A DNA stretch of 64,000 bases from Macrostomum hystrix (GCA_950097015.1 CATNEN010000024.1:4016501-4080500); one strand, 5' to 3'; positions 46,760 through 58,906 are shown, counted from the first letter of the stretch. Numbers and translations: made by a program. Notes: generated from the sequence alone by a model not told the origin.

Positions 46760-47980
46760 TTCGATCCTCGTTTGGCAGTAGTCTGTATAAATTGATGGTA
46801 ACATGTTAATTATTAAGTATCTGTTAATTTGCTAAAAAAGTTTAGCAAGTTAAATCCAAAACTCTTATAGCAAGATAAAAACTTGTTGTTCATTTCATTC
46901 TTAAATCGGAAGTAAATTACTAATTCCGTTTTGCATTTCAGTGCGCGAGCCGCATCTTAGTCAGTCGTACGTGTGACTTCATATTTTGCTGTTGGGATGG
47001 ACCTTTTAAAGTACATCATAAGAAGTACACATTGGAGTGACAAAAGTCGGCATTGATAAGCCGCATATTTTGATGTTCGTATTTATTTAAAGGGCTTAAA
47101 ATTATTGTTTCAACTGTTTGTGCAAGTCTCATTGGAACCAGCTCTTTATTAGTTACTTATTGTTATATATACTTAATCTTTTTATTTAAGGAATTCCAAG
47201 ACAGATAATGCTAAACCTTAAATAGTTTCTTTATAATAAGAAAAAGCAAAAAAATTCCATTTCAATTTCAACGTTAATAATATCAAACAACACTTGTTCG
47301 ATATTACAAGGAAAAAATCAACAGTATGAGCAAGAATTGCGTAATTTTTCGGGTTTTGTTACTAATTTGAATGACGCGGAACAAAAGCGAACGAATTAGG
47401 ACAAAAATATTTTGTCTCGTATTCGCCGCTATTTATTTAGTTTATTGAATTATTGAATCCAAACAGACCTACAACTTTTGTCGAGTGCACAGCTTTATTA
47501 TTGACGCCAATTTGTATCAACTCTCATGATAATATGACTGTGAAAAAGATTGATCTGCACCAGAAGATCAATTGCAAATTATTAGTTTTAAAAACTATTT
47601 TATACGAAAAGTTTAATTAATTTCAGACTACAGAGATTTAGTCCACTGGAATAGAAGTTGCTCGCCTTTTGAAAGAACTTAAAGAACTTTTGCGAAGTTT
47701 TAGCGTGCAGGCGGCAGATCGAGGAAAATAAGTTAATATTACCGTAAATTAGAATGCAGATATCAGTAAAACAAAATGAACAAAGCAACGCGAAAGCGAA
47801 GGACAGAGCAAAATCAATTATCAAAAGAATTTGAACAGCAAATTGAGCTCATCACCCATCTAGTAAATCCAAGAGCTTAAATTGCTCAAATACACAATTG
47901 TTTTGAAATACACCATTATAACTTGAATTCTTGGAATATAAAAATGTAAATTAATTTAAACAATTATCTTACAGATTTTA
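46760..47980. other. gene-free AT-rich interval
   Basis: Unique AT-rich sequence with no exon or repeat recognised. A minus-strand open frame at 47600-47824 is Phe/Leu-rich and unsupported. Confidence 0.5.
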
Positions 47981-47985
47981 ATGGG

Positions 47986-48672
47986 TGTGACGTTGTCACT
48001 TGTTGTAAGCGCCCCTAGCAATTTAATTTACGTGTTAATTTACATAGCAAATTTACGTGTGTACTAACTAGGGCCGTTTTACTGATGTCATTTGGCTATC
48101 ATCCATTTTTCAGTTTCGTATGGTTAAGCTGTAATTCTTAGAGTGTTACTGTTAGTAGACGTTAGTGCACATCGCGCTGCCCCCAGCTTGTTTTTGCTAA
48201 TGTCTAATTGTCGTCTGCCCAGACCAGTGTACTTACACGCTCATTGGCTGGGGCCAGTTTCTAGATTTATCGATCGGCCTGTTCTGCAGTTTATTAAGTT
48301 TATTTAACTAAGGGCTTTGAGCCCGCTCGCGCACCACCTGCCTACCGCTCTACCCTGCCTACCGCTCTACCCTGCTTACCGCTCTACCCTGCCTCTGTCC
48401 TGCCTTCTTCCACTGCCGTGTCTGTCCTAGCTTCGCGTTCCGTACTATTTCCGTTCTCTGCCTTGCCGTGCCGTACCATTCGTTATTACCATTGCCATCG
48501 TTGAGCTCCTGCACCTTTACTTTTTCTTACTCTCTGCTTGTCGTGCATCCCAGTGTATAACGAGAATAAAGTGCTACCGCTACACCACATATTTGGAACT
48601 GACTCGAAGACTGAAAGTGAACTTTAACTGTCGCCGCTACGGACTTACTGTCTTCATCAATTTATCGTCACA
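47986..48672 (+). mobile_element. solo LTR of an LTR retrotransposon
   Basis: A 687 bp element begins TGTGACG and ends CGTCACA, a perfect 7 bp terminal inverted repeat of the TG...CA type. It is flanked by identical 5 bp duplications ATGGG (47981-47985 and 48673-48677). Inside, AATAAA at 48565-48570 fits an LTR polyadenylation signal, and three copies of TACCGCTCTACCCTGCC lie near 48340-48395. There is no coding region and no second LTR nearby, so recombination between LTRs has removed the body. TGTGACG ends are common in Ty3/gypsy elements, but the superfamily cannot be fixed from an LTR. The plus orientation is inferred from AATAAA. Confidence 0.88.
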
Positions 48673-49039
48673 ATGGGGGACAAGGGGTTTCCTTGTTGCT
48701 GTTTAATTAATAAGGAGAAGCAACATTTTTCTACTGATCGTGGCCAATAAAGTACAACCAATCAAATAAAATGTAAACTGACAAATCCACTGACAAAAAT
48801 GGTCAGACCATGGAACACAATTAACGAGATTTCTGCACTACGAAAATTTTTCAAACAAACAAAAAGAAAACGTGAAGCAGCAAATTCGGGCGGACGGCAA
48901 AAAGGTTCGTGGTGCAAATAGCGGAAAATCACAAAAGCGAGCTATTGCAACATGTTTGTTCAGGCTATTGCTGTTTGGATAGTTAAAAGTACATGTGCTT
49001 AAAGGGAAGTCTTTAAGCAAATATTATGAGCGTATACTT

Positions 49040-49728
49040 CAGGGGTCGGCAAACTCCGGCCCGCGGGCCAGATGCGGCCCTCGAAGCTCCCAAATCCGGC
49101 CCGTTGCCCCTTCTGACATCTACAGTGTCCTGTTTCATCTCTCTCGTGTCTAATCTCTCCCGTGTCTCATCGCTCTCGTATCTAATCTCTCCCGTGTCTA
49201 ATCTCTCCCGTGTCGAATCTCTTCCCTATCTTATCTCTCCCGTGTCTCATCTCTCCCGTCTCATCTCTCCCGTGTCTCATCGCTCTCGTATCTAATCTCT
49301 CCCGTGTCTAATCTCTCCCGTGTCTAATCTCTTCCCTATCTTATCTCTCCCGTGTCTCATCTCTCTCGTGTCTCATCTCTCCCGTGTCTAATCTCTCCCG
49401 TGTCTCATCTCTCTCGTGTCTCATCTCTCCCGTGTCTAATCTCTCCCGTGTCTAATCTCTCCCGTGTCTCATCTCTCCCGTGTCTCATCTCTCCCATGTC
49501 TCATCTCTCCCGTATCTAATCTCTCCCGTGTCTAATCTCTCCCGTGTCTAATCTCTTCCCTGTCTTATCTCTCCCGTGTCTCATCTCTCTCGTGTCCCAT
49601 CTTTCCTGTGTCTCATCTCTCCCGTGTCTCATCTCTCCCCTATCTCATATTTATACAGTCAATGCGGCCCGCTGTCGTCTTTTAGGCTCTCTCTTTGGCC
49701 CGCCAGCAAATAAGTTTGCCTACCCCTG
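49040..49728. mobile_element. hAT-like non-autonomous element with internal minisatellite
   Basis: Ends CAGGGGTCGGCAAACT and AGTTTGCCTACCCCTG form 16 bp terminal inverted repeats with one mismatch. Next to the left end is GGCCCGCGGGCC and ATGCGGCCCTCGAAGC, a sub-terminal block known from hAT-type elements in many animals. Flanking sequences share TATACT (CGTATACT left, CTATACT right), an imperfect 8 bp-type target duplication. The interior (49120-49650) is about 30 copies of TCTCATCTCTCCCGTG (16 bp) with variants. There is no transposase. Long open frames inside are by-products. Confidence 0.82.
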
Positions 49729-49892
49729 ACTATACTAAGTTAAGCATTAGACAATTTACAAAACTTTTCATTTTAGCCGAATTGGTTTTACAATTAATCA
49801 TAGCTGAAACCATTTCTTATAGCGATCGAACATTATAATCTGATACGAAAAGCAGAACTGACAAATATTACCGGATAAGAATCCACCCATCA

Positions 49893-52101
49893 CTAGGACG
49901 GCTTCTCATTCGACTGAACAGCGTCCAGAATCTGCTGAATAGTCTTGGTCTGCATAGTGAGCAGGGTCTTCATCACCTCGCGGTATTCGCTGACCGTAAT
50001 GCTGCCGTCCTTCACCTGGCTAAGGAAGTGGCGTTGCTTCGAAACCATTTTGTCCATACTCTCCAACATGGCGCTGTGCACTTCAATTAGGGCGCTGCGG
50101 GTGCAAGTAAAATAACAAATATTAGATATACGACAAGAGAAGCAAGACATATAGGTTACAGAGGCCGTTTGTAATCTTAGAAAAGAAGGGACTCACTTGT
50201 CACCAATCCTTCCCTGACCCCAAATTTCGCCGTGTCCATTTCTGTCGCCGCCTTCTGACCGCTGTCTCTGCTGCTGCTGCTGCCTCTGAGAATGCGAGGA
50301 CGAGCTGCTGCGGTGATTTTTCCGGTAACGGCTGTGATAATCGCCTTCGAAAGTCTTTATCTCGTCGTTAGGATTGAAGGAGACCGCCTTCGGTGGACTG
50401 CTGCCGCAGCTGCCGCCAATCTTTGAAGGGCTGCCTTCGCGTCTGGCGGATGCGGCCGCAGCGGCTGCCGGCGAGGCGAACTCAATTTTGCGTGCGCTCG
50501 GGTGACGAATTTGCGGGGCGGTGCGCGACTGGGCGTCCTGAGGAATGGGGAAATGGGTCTAAAATGATATTTAAGGGATCCTATGAATCAGCTTGATAAA
50601 GCAAAGCTTTTCTGACCTGCATAAGAAACTCCAGGCTGCTGGATTGGTTGTGACCGCTGGCTGCACCTCCGACACCGGTTCCGACTCCGCTGTGCGCCGC
50701 CACTTCGCCATCAGACTGTTGATCCTCGCCTGGCGACTCCCTATCAGTGTCGTTGGCCTCCGCTGGCGAGTCGTCTGTTGCCGCCGACACCGGCATGAGC
50801 GCTGCGGCGATGGCGGCGGCGACTCCCCGACCTGTGGGGCTCTCGAGGCGTCGGCCGGCACTGCGAGCCATCCCGCTGGGCGGCTTGCTCTTCGCCGCCG
50901 CTGCCACCACCTCCGAGCCGCCGTCGTCGGAGTCGACTGCCGGTGTTGGAGTCGGCGGCTTCCGGGTTCCGCTGCTACTAGCGCTGCCGCCGCCGCTGCC
51001 ACCGCCGCCGCCGCTGCCACTGCCACCGCCGCTGCTCCCACCAACGCGGGCCTGTTCAAGACTCTCCTGCGAGCGGTCGCGCTTCTTCTGCACGAGGGAG
51101 GCCAGGCTGTTCAGATCGGCAGCGGCAGCGTTCTGATTGGTCAGATTCTCGCTGCTGCTGGCTTTGTTAAGCAGCTTCTTGTCCGGCAACACCTTCACTA
51201 CGGAGCCGCCACGTAGGCTACCAGCTCTGTTGCGATTCATTTGTGAGGGTTGCTGCAGCTGTTGCTGCTGCAACTTAATTGCCGCTTCCTGGGCTTTTTT
51301 CGGGCTCGAGGAGCGGGAGCCGCCAGAAACGGCAGCCGCTGCTGCTCTTGCCGTCAGCACAGAATGACGCGGCTCGAATGAGAAGATGATGTCCTCGCCT
51401 GGCTGCGGCAGCAGCGCCTTTGGAGAATCTTCAGATGGCGCTGGTGACACGGATGTGACACCGGCGGCTCGAGCGATTCCAGCGGCGCCGCCGACCACGG
51501 AGGAGTTGAATCGCTTGATGAGATTGTCCTTGAGACTGCGCGTACGACGCACCGGACTGCCGACACCGGGCGGCGGTGCCTGGGACGCTTGCGCCTGTTG
51601 ATGAGGCTGCTGCGCCTGTGCTAGGTATTGGTGCGTGTTGATTGGGCCCGAGTTAGACTTGCCACGTCCCTCCTCCATGCCGGAGAATGGCATGAAGGCG
51701 GACGGCTGCTGCGGCCTGTCGAGCTCCAGGCTGCGTCTGAGGCTGTTTGAACCCGACGAACTGCTGCTGCCCTCGTCGAAGCCGATGCCTCTGACTCCGC
51801 CGCCTACGCCTCCGCCTCCGGCTCCGCCGCTTCCGCCGCTGGTTCGCCGGCGCTGCGGTTTCGGCGAAGACTCGCAGGCACTTGGCTGAGGAGCTTCGAT
51901 CGCTGCTGCAGCCGCCGCCGCCGCAGCCACCGCCGCCGCCGCCGTTGGTGACGCGGAACCCCCGAAGGCCGACGTGTCGAAGCCCTGCGACTGATTAACG
52001 CTGGCGGAGATTCTAGTTGACTCTGTGATACCTCTGCCGCTATTGATGCTGTGGTTGCTGCTGCTGCTGTTTGTCTGCGGCGGGCCGAGGCCCCGGCGCA
52101 T
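49893..52101 (-). CDS. low-complexity protein with PP1-docking-like motif, family unknown
   Basis: Three exons join in phase on the minus strand: 52101-50617, 50537-50197 and 50094-49893, for about 675 residues from the ATG at 52101. An in-frame stop lies ten codons upstream of that ATG, but CTTTGTCAG directly before it looks like an acceptor, so the true start may be in an earlier exon (see 53557-53758). The first 500 residues are rich in Ser, Gly, Ala and Gln, with poly-Ala and (QQQL)n runs and basic, Ser-rich blocks (RRTRSLKDNLIKRF, SRSSSPKKAQEAAIKL) that look like phosphorylation sites. Exon 2 has KAVSFNPNDEIKTF; KAVSF fits the RVxF consensus for protein phosphatase 1 docking. The last 65 residues (ALIEVHSAMLES..., QTKTIQQILDAVQ) form a predicted helical hairpin. 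I do not recognise the family. A cytoskeletal or phosphatase scaffold is a guess. Confidence 0.75.
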
Positions 52102-53184
52102 CTGACAAAGTGAGTTGAGGCGCGAGTATCAGCGGGGATGGACGGCTTCCCTTTTGCAAGTCACATCTGAGCACATCAACGCGCTGCTCTTCTTCTAGTC
52201 ATGGTGAAAGAAACGAGGCTTTGTTGGGGACGGAAAGTGAAGTGGGTGGGATACGGAGCACTGCAGCTCGGACAGGGATAAAACTAGGCAGAGGGAGAGA
52301 GAAAGAAATGAGAGAGAAAATGTACGTGCAGGTGTGCTCACAAGGTGAGGAAGGAGGGCTAAAATTAGTCCGACTGTACAATCAGGTCTTCCCTGTTTGA
52401 GTACTGTTTCCCTTCACTCTTCCCACCAGGCCCTCATTTGGTAAAGATACGAGTACTGCAGGCCATGCAACCATTTGCCGACAAATGCTGCTAGATATGA
52501 CTCACTCTGCACTGCGGGTAAGAACGGATCGTCAAAGTCCCGACAGTACGGCCCTAAAAGCCCTTCCCGTCGCATCTCCCTCCACCTACAGTCGTGCTAT
52601 TGGCGCCAAAACAGCCAGCATGTACAGGAATGCCTCAGTCGCCCTGGCCGCTAGTCTCTTGTACTAAAGGCGGCAAGCAATGCGCGCCTCGTGTTTATCC
52701 TGGCTCTTGCTTTGACAACCGCCAGTCTGGAGTGACTATGCAGTGTGTGAGAGGAAATGTGACTGCGGGTCGCGGCAAGGACACCGGGGTGGGTGGTCGG
52801 ACTGCGTCGAGACGCGTGAGAATCGAAAAATATTTGGGGTTGGGGACATGAAATCATACAGAACGTGAGGAAAGAATGTCGAAAGGAAGTTGCACTAGGT
52901 TTGAACAAATATACGACGTAATATTAGCTAAAAGCCTATTTTTAGTGGAATTTAGTATAGTTTGGCCACAAACAAAAAATTTTCTTAACCCTTCAACAGT
53001 ACATCCCGTACAAAAACAACACTAAAAAGCATCCAAACTTCTGATTTTTACCATCAAATATTGCTGCACAATCTGTCTAATGCTATCTATAGGAGTCGGC
53101 AACATCCAAAATTGGCAAGGCCAATCATAGGCCCTGCCCCCATTCCAGAGACGTCTCTACCGTGTTTCGTTTAACAATACGCTG
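52102..53184. other. interval upstream of the minus-strand gene's ATG exon
   Basis: Probably intron if the exon at 53557-53758 is real. No other exon is recognised. Near 53090, TAGGAGTCGGCAACATCC faintly resembles the hAT-like terminus. Confidence 0.4.
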
Positions 53185-53475
53185 GTAATAATAATATTTG
53201 CAAAAGGGCTGCGGGCAATGGCACATCATTTGGTGACCATTGACCCGCAGTTAGCGAGGAAGCAATTCAGCCCGTTTTGCTGACTCCTGAGCACACACGC
53301 ACACAGACACTGCACAGGTGTGTACATCAGCCCAGGCTTTCTCATCGTCAGGCAGCGTGAGTGCCTTGGAGGTTGGAAGCCAACAAGACTAGTCTCCGCG
53401 GCTGCGACACAACTGAAGGTGACCTCGATGCGTCCCATTTCTCCCCGCCGCCTCATACTCATCTGTGCTTTTCTC
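53185..53475 (-). mobile_element. SINE family B, second copy
   Basis: Matches the body of the element at 44378-44720 on the same strand: GGGCTGCGGGCAATGGCACA, CATCATTTGGTGACC, CTGACTCCTGAGCACAC and TCTCCGCGGCTGCG all have counterparts, and AATAATAATATT is the (complemented) tail. The tRNA-like head is not recognisable, so the copy is 5'-truncated or diverged. Confidence 0.75.
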
Positions 53476-53556
53476 GCCACCTTTAATTGAGTGCACCTGT
53501 CGAAGCTTCAGATGTTCAGCGGAAGCAAAAGAAATTCGAAGAAGATAAATTCCTAC

Positions 53557-53758
53557 CTGCCAAAGCAGTTCAGAAGCAGCCGTGCCCGAATGCTGCTCAG
53601 ACTGCTGCTCCAGACTGGCTGATATTCCTAGAAAGTCTGGCCCCGCCCACGCCGGTTCTTCTGGGGCGTCAGCTGAGTAGGGCGATGCAGCTTGCGGCGG
53701 CCCGGTCAGCTCCGTTCCCAGCGCAATAGATGCGCCGTGCAGCGATAAGGAATACAGC
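53557..53758 (-). CDS. candidate upstream exon of the minus-strand low-complexity gene
   Basis: On the minus strand an open segment ends TTTGGCAG|GTAGGA, a good donor, in phase 0 with the exon starting at 52101. The joined frame reads ...ASELLWQ|MRRGLGPPQ. The segment encodes an acidic, Ala/Ser/Gln-rich stretch (DAPEEPAWAGPDF, SASLEQQSEQHSG). No ATG is found before the in-frame TAG upstream, so it would be an internal exon beginning near CCTCAG|GCTG, or else an untranslated first exon that happens to be open. The upstream boundary is uncertain. Confidence 0.4.
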
Positions 53759-53799
53759 CTGAGGAACTGATACTAGACCCAGACAGGCTAGACTTGAAC

Positions 53800-56215
53800 T
53801 TTTAATACTAATAACTCAACGAGAAGGAAACTACTGCAACCTTCTATTTGCTTGCCGCTTTTCTTCTGCCGCGACTGCAACGAAAGGGGCGTGGTCTGTC
53901 GCAGCGCCGTAGTCTCACTGCCTCACTGCCAAATGTAATTTCTCTTTCCTATACACTATGTTTAGTCTATTAGGTTTCGATATAGATAGGTGCAGGAAAG
54001 ACTATACATACGCAATCTTCGAGTCTGAATTTTCTTTATATAGGACACTGCAAATTAGAAAGCAATGCTTGGAGAGAAGTGGCTCTCGCCTCGAATAAGC
54101 GCCAAGACAACCGAGACAAAATATAAATTTGGTCACACTGTTAAGCACGCTCGTGTGTGTACATTTCTGAGCACCTAGTCTGCATGCAGACCCTGTCAGG
54201 TCAATTCTCTGGCTGTCCCGCGGTGAACTCTCTTTCTGCCTTGCATCTGCAGGTAAGTAATAGCCTAATTTCATTCCTCGCCTCTCCAGCAGGGTAATTT
54301 AGTATACTGTGCACAGAGTCCTACCATGCAGATTTCTCACAAGTTTTTAAAGAGAAAAAATAACAGCTTGAAACAATGTGCGCACTGTACCTGTGTAGGT
54401 TCCCAGATCGCGGGAGAGAAAGAAAATGACGCAATACATTTTTAATAGCCTACAAGTGATACGTCACTACTGGACAGGCATTATTTAAATATAGTCCACA
54501 CAGAGATGAAAGCAAAATCATACTCTGCAATAAGCTGAATAAGGTGTCAATTATATTTATATGAGTAGTAATATAACACAATTCTTTTCTAAATACGAGT
54601 ATATTGATTACGTAGAGTTTTGCAACCTAAAGAATAAGTGGCAATGCTATTGCACGATCGTGTACATTACCGTCTAATCGTATTACTCATTTTTTACAAT
54701 ACTGCTTTTTAGAATGTAACCGGCTATTACTATTTACTGTATCATATATGAGTCCTTATAATTTCCCTATCGAGTTCACAGTCGCTCGATTCGGCTGATC
54801 ACTGCATTAGCGCAGTGACTAAAAATTAAGAGTTTGCTATAGCTGACACAGACTCCAAAGGCTACTGAAACTATAGGTAGTTTAACTAGTAGTCCCTTGA
54901 GCACCCACCAGATCAAATTAGGATTAGCTTTTGAGTATTTACATGGCGCTGTCAGGTATTGCGTAAAATACCGAAAGTACGTCGGGCAACTAAGCTAAGC
55001 CACCACGAGCATTTTGAGCCTTTTAAGTAGAATTATTCTGTTTTAGCCTAGTCTATTTACCGACATCGAAATAGATGTAAGCTAACAACGTGCAACATCA
55101 TCTCTTGTACATATACAATCATCCTGGTCCTGTACGGCCCTTGTCTCGTCACTGCAGTTTCCATTCACTGTCTCAAATATTAATACGTCATGTATACATC
55201 CAACTTAGGATAGTGTAATCTGGACTCTGCATAATTGCATTGATACGACGATATGCATATCGGAGCAGATTTTTTGACTGCCTCCACTGTAATCCAGTAC
55301 ATTTGTAATCTGTGTGCTTCAGGGTCCGTGAGCCCTTTGTCATACAATTACCTTATGGCTTCATTCGTAGGATATTTTTCTGTGGAGGGAAATAACTTGC
55401 CAATTGTCTGCTGTCTGATAGCGGCGCGTCCCGATAAACCGAATAAGAATAATACGTAAATGAACAATGCACATATGACGTGTTGCTGTCGCAACGAAAA
55501 AGCAGGGAGTAAGGTCATCAGAACTCTGCTCTTTTTTCCGCTATAAGGTCCTCTATCTTAAAAATATATAATTTGCCTCCAAAAGTAAATCGGTATTTTT
55601 ACAATAAATTAACTACTACACGACATAAAGTTAAACATTTTGTTATATTAAAGAAACGGTAGCGGGGGGATCGTCTTTCTTAGATTTTTTCAAGAAATAG
55701 TGCTCGAGGACGACGAAGTCATATAAAAATAGTTGTCATCTTACTCATCTAAGTAAGTTTTCTATCTAAATCCCAGTTTAATACCCACAAGAAGGCAGAT
55801 TTTTACCGTGAGCTTTAAGAATCGTGAATAGATTATGCTATTATGCTATAAATTTAGATATGGAACTAACGCGTGCGACTTGAGACCGCTCGAAAAAACG
55901 CACTAACAACCACATTGTGACGGTAAAGCATTATGCAACGCGATTTATAATATGGGATAGAAATACAATGTGCTATTCCTGTCATTAAACTGAAAAGATT
56001 TGCACTTATTTGCTCATAAAAGTAAAACATTCCTAGGCATGAAACATGCTAGGAAACATTCTAGGCAAACATCTTGTTTGCTGCAAATGTCCCATTCTAG
56101 ACATTGTTCCATACTTAAGTAGGCCTATATTGCTACCACCTTAAATTTAAGTAGTGCCTAGCTAGTAGCTAGTAGGGACTGTTGCTACCCCATGGCTATA
56201 CCTATATATGCTATA
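53800..56215. other. gene-free interval
   Basis: AT-rich unique sequence with no exon recognised. At 54240-54258 CATCTGCAGGTAAGTAATAG resembles a strong plus-strand donor, but no coding segment precedes it; a non-coding 5' exon is possible. Confidence 0.45.
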
Positions 56216-56221
56216 TATAGG

Positions 56222-56436
56222 CTAGGGAGATGCTATACCCATACCCACCCTCAATTATCCTAGATAATGTGGTACAATTACTTCTTATTTAGCTGCTGGA
56301 TAAACTGAATAATTGTTGAGTTATGTGTCTTGCTAAAGAACACAAAATTGTTCCAAGGGAGTTGAGAATCAAATTCTCAACTTTCACCTTATGACTCCAA
56401 CATTGTAACCACAAGGCTACAAGTTCCTACAACCTC
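56222..56436 (-). mobile_element. SINE family A, minus orientation
   Basis: Read on the minus strand: head AGCCTTGTGGTTACAATG, then the TGTGTTCTTTAGCAAGACAC segment and TCTAGGATAATTGAGGGTGG, matching in order the copy at 30818. The 3' part is lost. Diverged, so an older insertion. Confidence 0.8.
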
Positions 56437-56439
56437 TTC

Positions 56440-58226
56440 TGTAAAATCTGTACTACAAGTAAATAGATCTTGAATGCAAATTCTAGCTGATATTTATTCA
56501 GACAAATTTCTAGGCAAGTGCCAATAAGTAATTAAAACTTAGAAAATGCATTAACAAAAAGTTCAAATCTCACTCTTCCAGTTCCATTTCTTTTAAGGTC
56601 TTAAATCGCAATGTTAGCTAACATACTAAATTGCTCTGCCTCCATAGTGTGGATCATGCTAAGTGCACACAAGAAACAACCCAAAGCTAATCCCCAAAAG
56701 CGCGCCAACGACAAGCGAATGTACGCTGATGCACATTGATACATGCCTACTAGGACAAGGACTACTAACCACAGGTAACAACAAATAACAAAACTTAAAA
56801 CACCCTAACCATAACTAACCATATCAAATAACCATAACCACTACTAAAACTGTAATAATAGAAATTAGTTAGGCCTAATCAATTTAATTTAGTTGGCATC
56901 CTAATTCTCCAGGTCGGACTTGGACTGAAGGCCAACAAAGCTGCAAAACCACGACCGCAAGGCTTTCCGGCTGTCGATGACTTTGCTGGTGTCATATTTT
57001 TATGATAAAATGATATTTATTACCATAGGCCTATATTACGATATTTACAATTAAATGATAAATTCAAATTCAAATTGAAAGACAAAAAACATATTTTAAT
57101 GTTGCATTGTGTAAAACAAAGCAACAAACGATGTACTAAAGAAATGATATATCTTTAAAAACATGTATTTCTCATAAATTAATTTATTTAACAGTCTAAT
57201 ACACTGTTTATATACAATAGTTTTCAAAGTTAAATACAATAATATGTATTTTATGTCTGCTTACCAATGCATTGGCAGCATTGCTACATCAGGTGCCAGG
57301 CACGTGGCATGCGGTGCATGCCAGGCACGCCAGTGTATTTATGTAGTGTGCATTATGCATGCCAATTGCAAGCCACTTACCTAATCGCATGCCAGTGCAC
57401 ACCACTTTTGAAAATGCATGTGGGAAAATTCTCGCGTGCACTACATGATCTACACTATGGCTCTGCCTATAGTCTATTGGCCTTTCCTCAGAACATAATC
57501 AGAATATTTTATTACTTATTCTTACTTTTCATTTACAAGCCACAGCCCTGATTCTCAACTCATGACTTGTGCCAATTTTCCCCACATAAAATTAAATATT
57601 TAATATTTGAGCTAGGCCTATCAGCATTCTAGTTCCAATTTAGGCCAAATATTATGTTAGGTTAAAAAAATTATTTGAATTACATACAAGTAGCTAGTTT
57701 GTTTATAAGCTTATTTTAATGTTGTGGCTACTAATTTTGTCTTTTCTTTGGTAGCCAAATACTTTCTATACAGGTTAGTCTTTGTTTTAATTAGTAGGTA
57801 TTTAAAAAATAAAAAATATTGAATAATATATTTAATAATATGTAGCTAAGGCCTAAGGTTATTTTCTCTGTGTGTGACTTATATGGCTTATCATTAAAAA
57901 TAAGGCTTTTTAAGTACCATTAAGAACTACCATCTTTATGGCAAAAGTACTGTGAAAATATCATAATTCTGTTTTTTAAGTGGTTTCATGATGAAGCATT
58001 CAGGTGTGAAACTTGAGGTATAACTATTACTACTGTCGTTTACTTAACACTATGCTCCTCCTTCAAGATAAGGATCTCCATTAAATTTTACAACAATGCT
58101 TGCACTCCAATAAAGCTGAAGTATGTGAATATGTCTGACCTGTAATTGAAACTCTGCAGCTAATTGGTACACACCTAACTACACGGACAGTTGTTATACT
58201 AAGAGGGTTCATTCCAAACAATCTGA
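56440..58226. other. gene-free AT-rich interval before DCTN6
   Basis: Mostly unique and AT-rich. At 57265-57410 several GCATGC and TGCCAGGCACG motifs recur in both orientations, perhaps a decayed foldback element. AACTCTGCAG at 58151-58160 could be the acceptor of a 5' UTR intron or leader for DCTN6. Confidence 0.45.
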
Positions 58227-58790
58227 ATGTCGCGCAGCAGTGTGAAGATAGCGCCTGGCGCTGTGGTCTGCAGCGAGTGCGAACTGCGCGGCGATATTAC
58301 AATTGGTCAGCGCACCGTCATTCACCCGAAGGCTCGCATCCTGGCTGAGGCTGGCCCAATCATAATCGGAGATGGAAACCTAATTGAAGAAGTGGCCGTT
58401 ATCCACAACAGACCAGACGAAAGCAATCCAAATGAGAAGGTGATGATCATTGGATCACAGAACATCTTCGAGGTTGGCTCCAGGTGCGAGGCCGTGAAGG
58501 TCGGAGACTTCAATGTGCTGGAAGCTCGCAGTTTTGTCTCGCGAGATACAGTCATTGGCAATGGTTGCACTATTGGCGCTATGTGCAGCGTCACTGGGCG
58601 AGAGGTGCTGCCGGATAATTGCGTAGTCTATGGTTCGGCTTGCCACCGGAAAGTGGTTAGCGAGAGGCCGCCAGCCCAGACTCTGCAGTTAGACTTCTTG
58701 GCTAAGATTTTGCCTAATTTTCATCACATAAAGAAAGCGGGCGCGCCGACTGGCGTTTCCTCGGCCTCGGCGAAGCAGAGGCCGGCTTAG
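58227..58790 (+). CDS. DCTN6: dynactin subunit 6 (p27)
   Basis: Single-exon gene of 187 residues; the vertebrate protein has about 190. DCTN6 pairs with p25 (DCTN5) at the pointed end of the dynactin filament and helps dynein bind cargo. The N-terminus [20 protein letters not shown] is followed by hexapeptide-type repeats of a left-handed beta-helix ([56 protein letters not shown]). The family sentence AVIHNR and the C-terminal helix [17 protein letters not shown] are present. The ATG at 58227 gives the family start. No intron is needed, unlike the other genes here. AATAAA at 58907-58912 is the likely polyadenylation signal. GMPPA, another beta-helix protein, starts 1.8 kb downstream on the same strand, but the two functions are unrelated. 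Confidence 0.96.
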   Translation: MSRSSVKIAPGAVVCSECELRGDITIGQRTVIHPKARILAEAGPIIIGDGNLIEEVAVIHNRPDESNPNEKVMIIGSQNIFEVGSRCEAVKVGDFNVLEARSFVSRDTVIGNGCTIGAMCSVTGREVLPDNCVVYGSACHRKVVSERPPAQTLQLDFLAKILPNFHHIKKAGAPTGVSSASAKQRPA

Positions 58791-58906
58791 CCATTGCGAA
58801 CTGTTTGCTTGGAATTTCAGCAAGGAGTGTGTCTGATGAGAGCTCTTTTTTTCTGAGCCTTTATCGTAGATTTTTTTTCTGTTTAATATATATTAATTAA
58901 TTGCAA

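Noticed and set aside
50593-51889. Several plus-strand frames rich in Pro, Ser and Ala
   Set aside because: They are shadows of the minus-strand low-complexity exon, whose GC-rich repeats leave other frames open.
53091-53150. A further hAT-like terminus (GGAGTCGGCAAC)
   Set aside because: Only about ten bases match and the sub-terminal blocks are not in order.
53487-53729. Plus-strand open frame with Lys/Glu-rich start
   Set aside because: The opposite strand has a better reading, with a consensus donor in phase with the downstream minus-strand exon.
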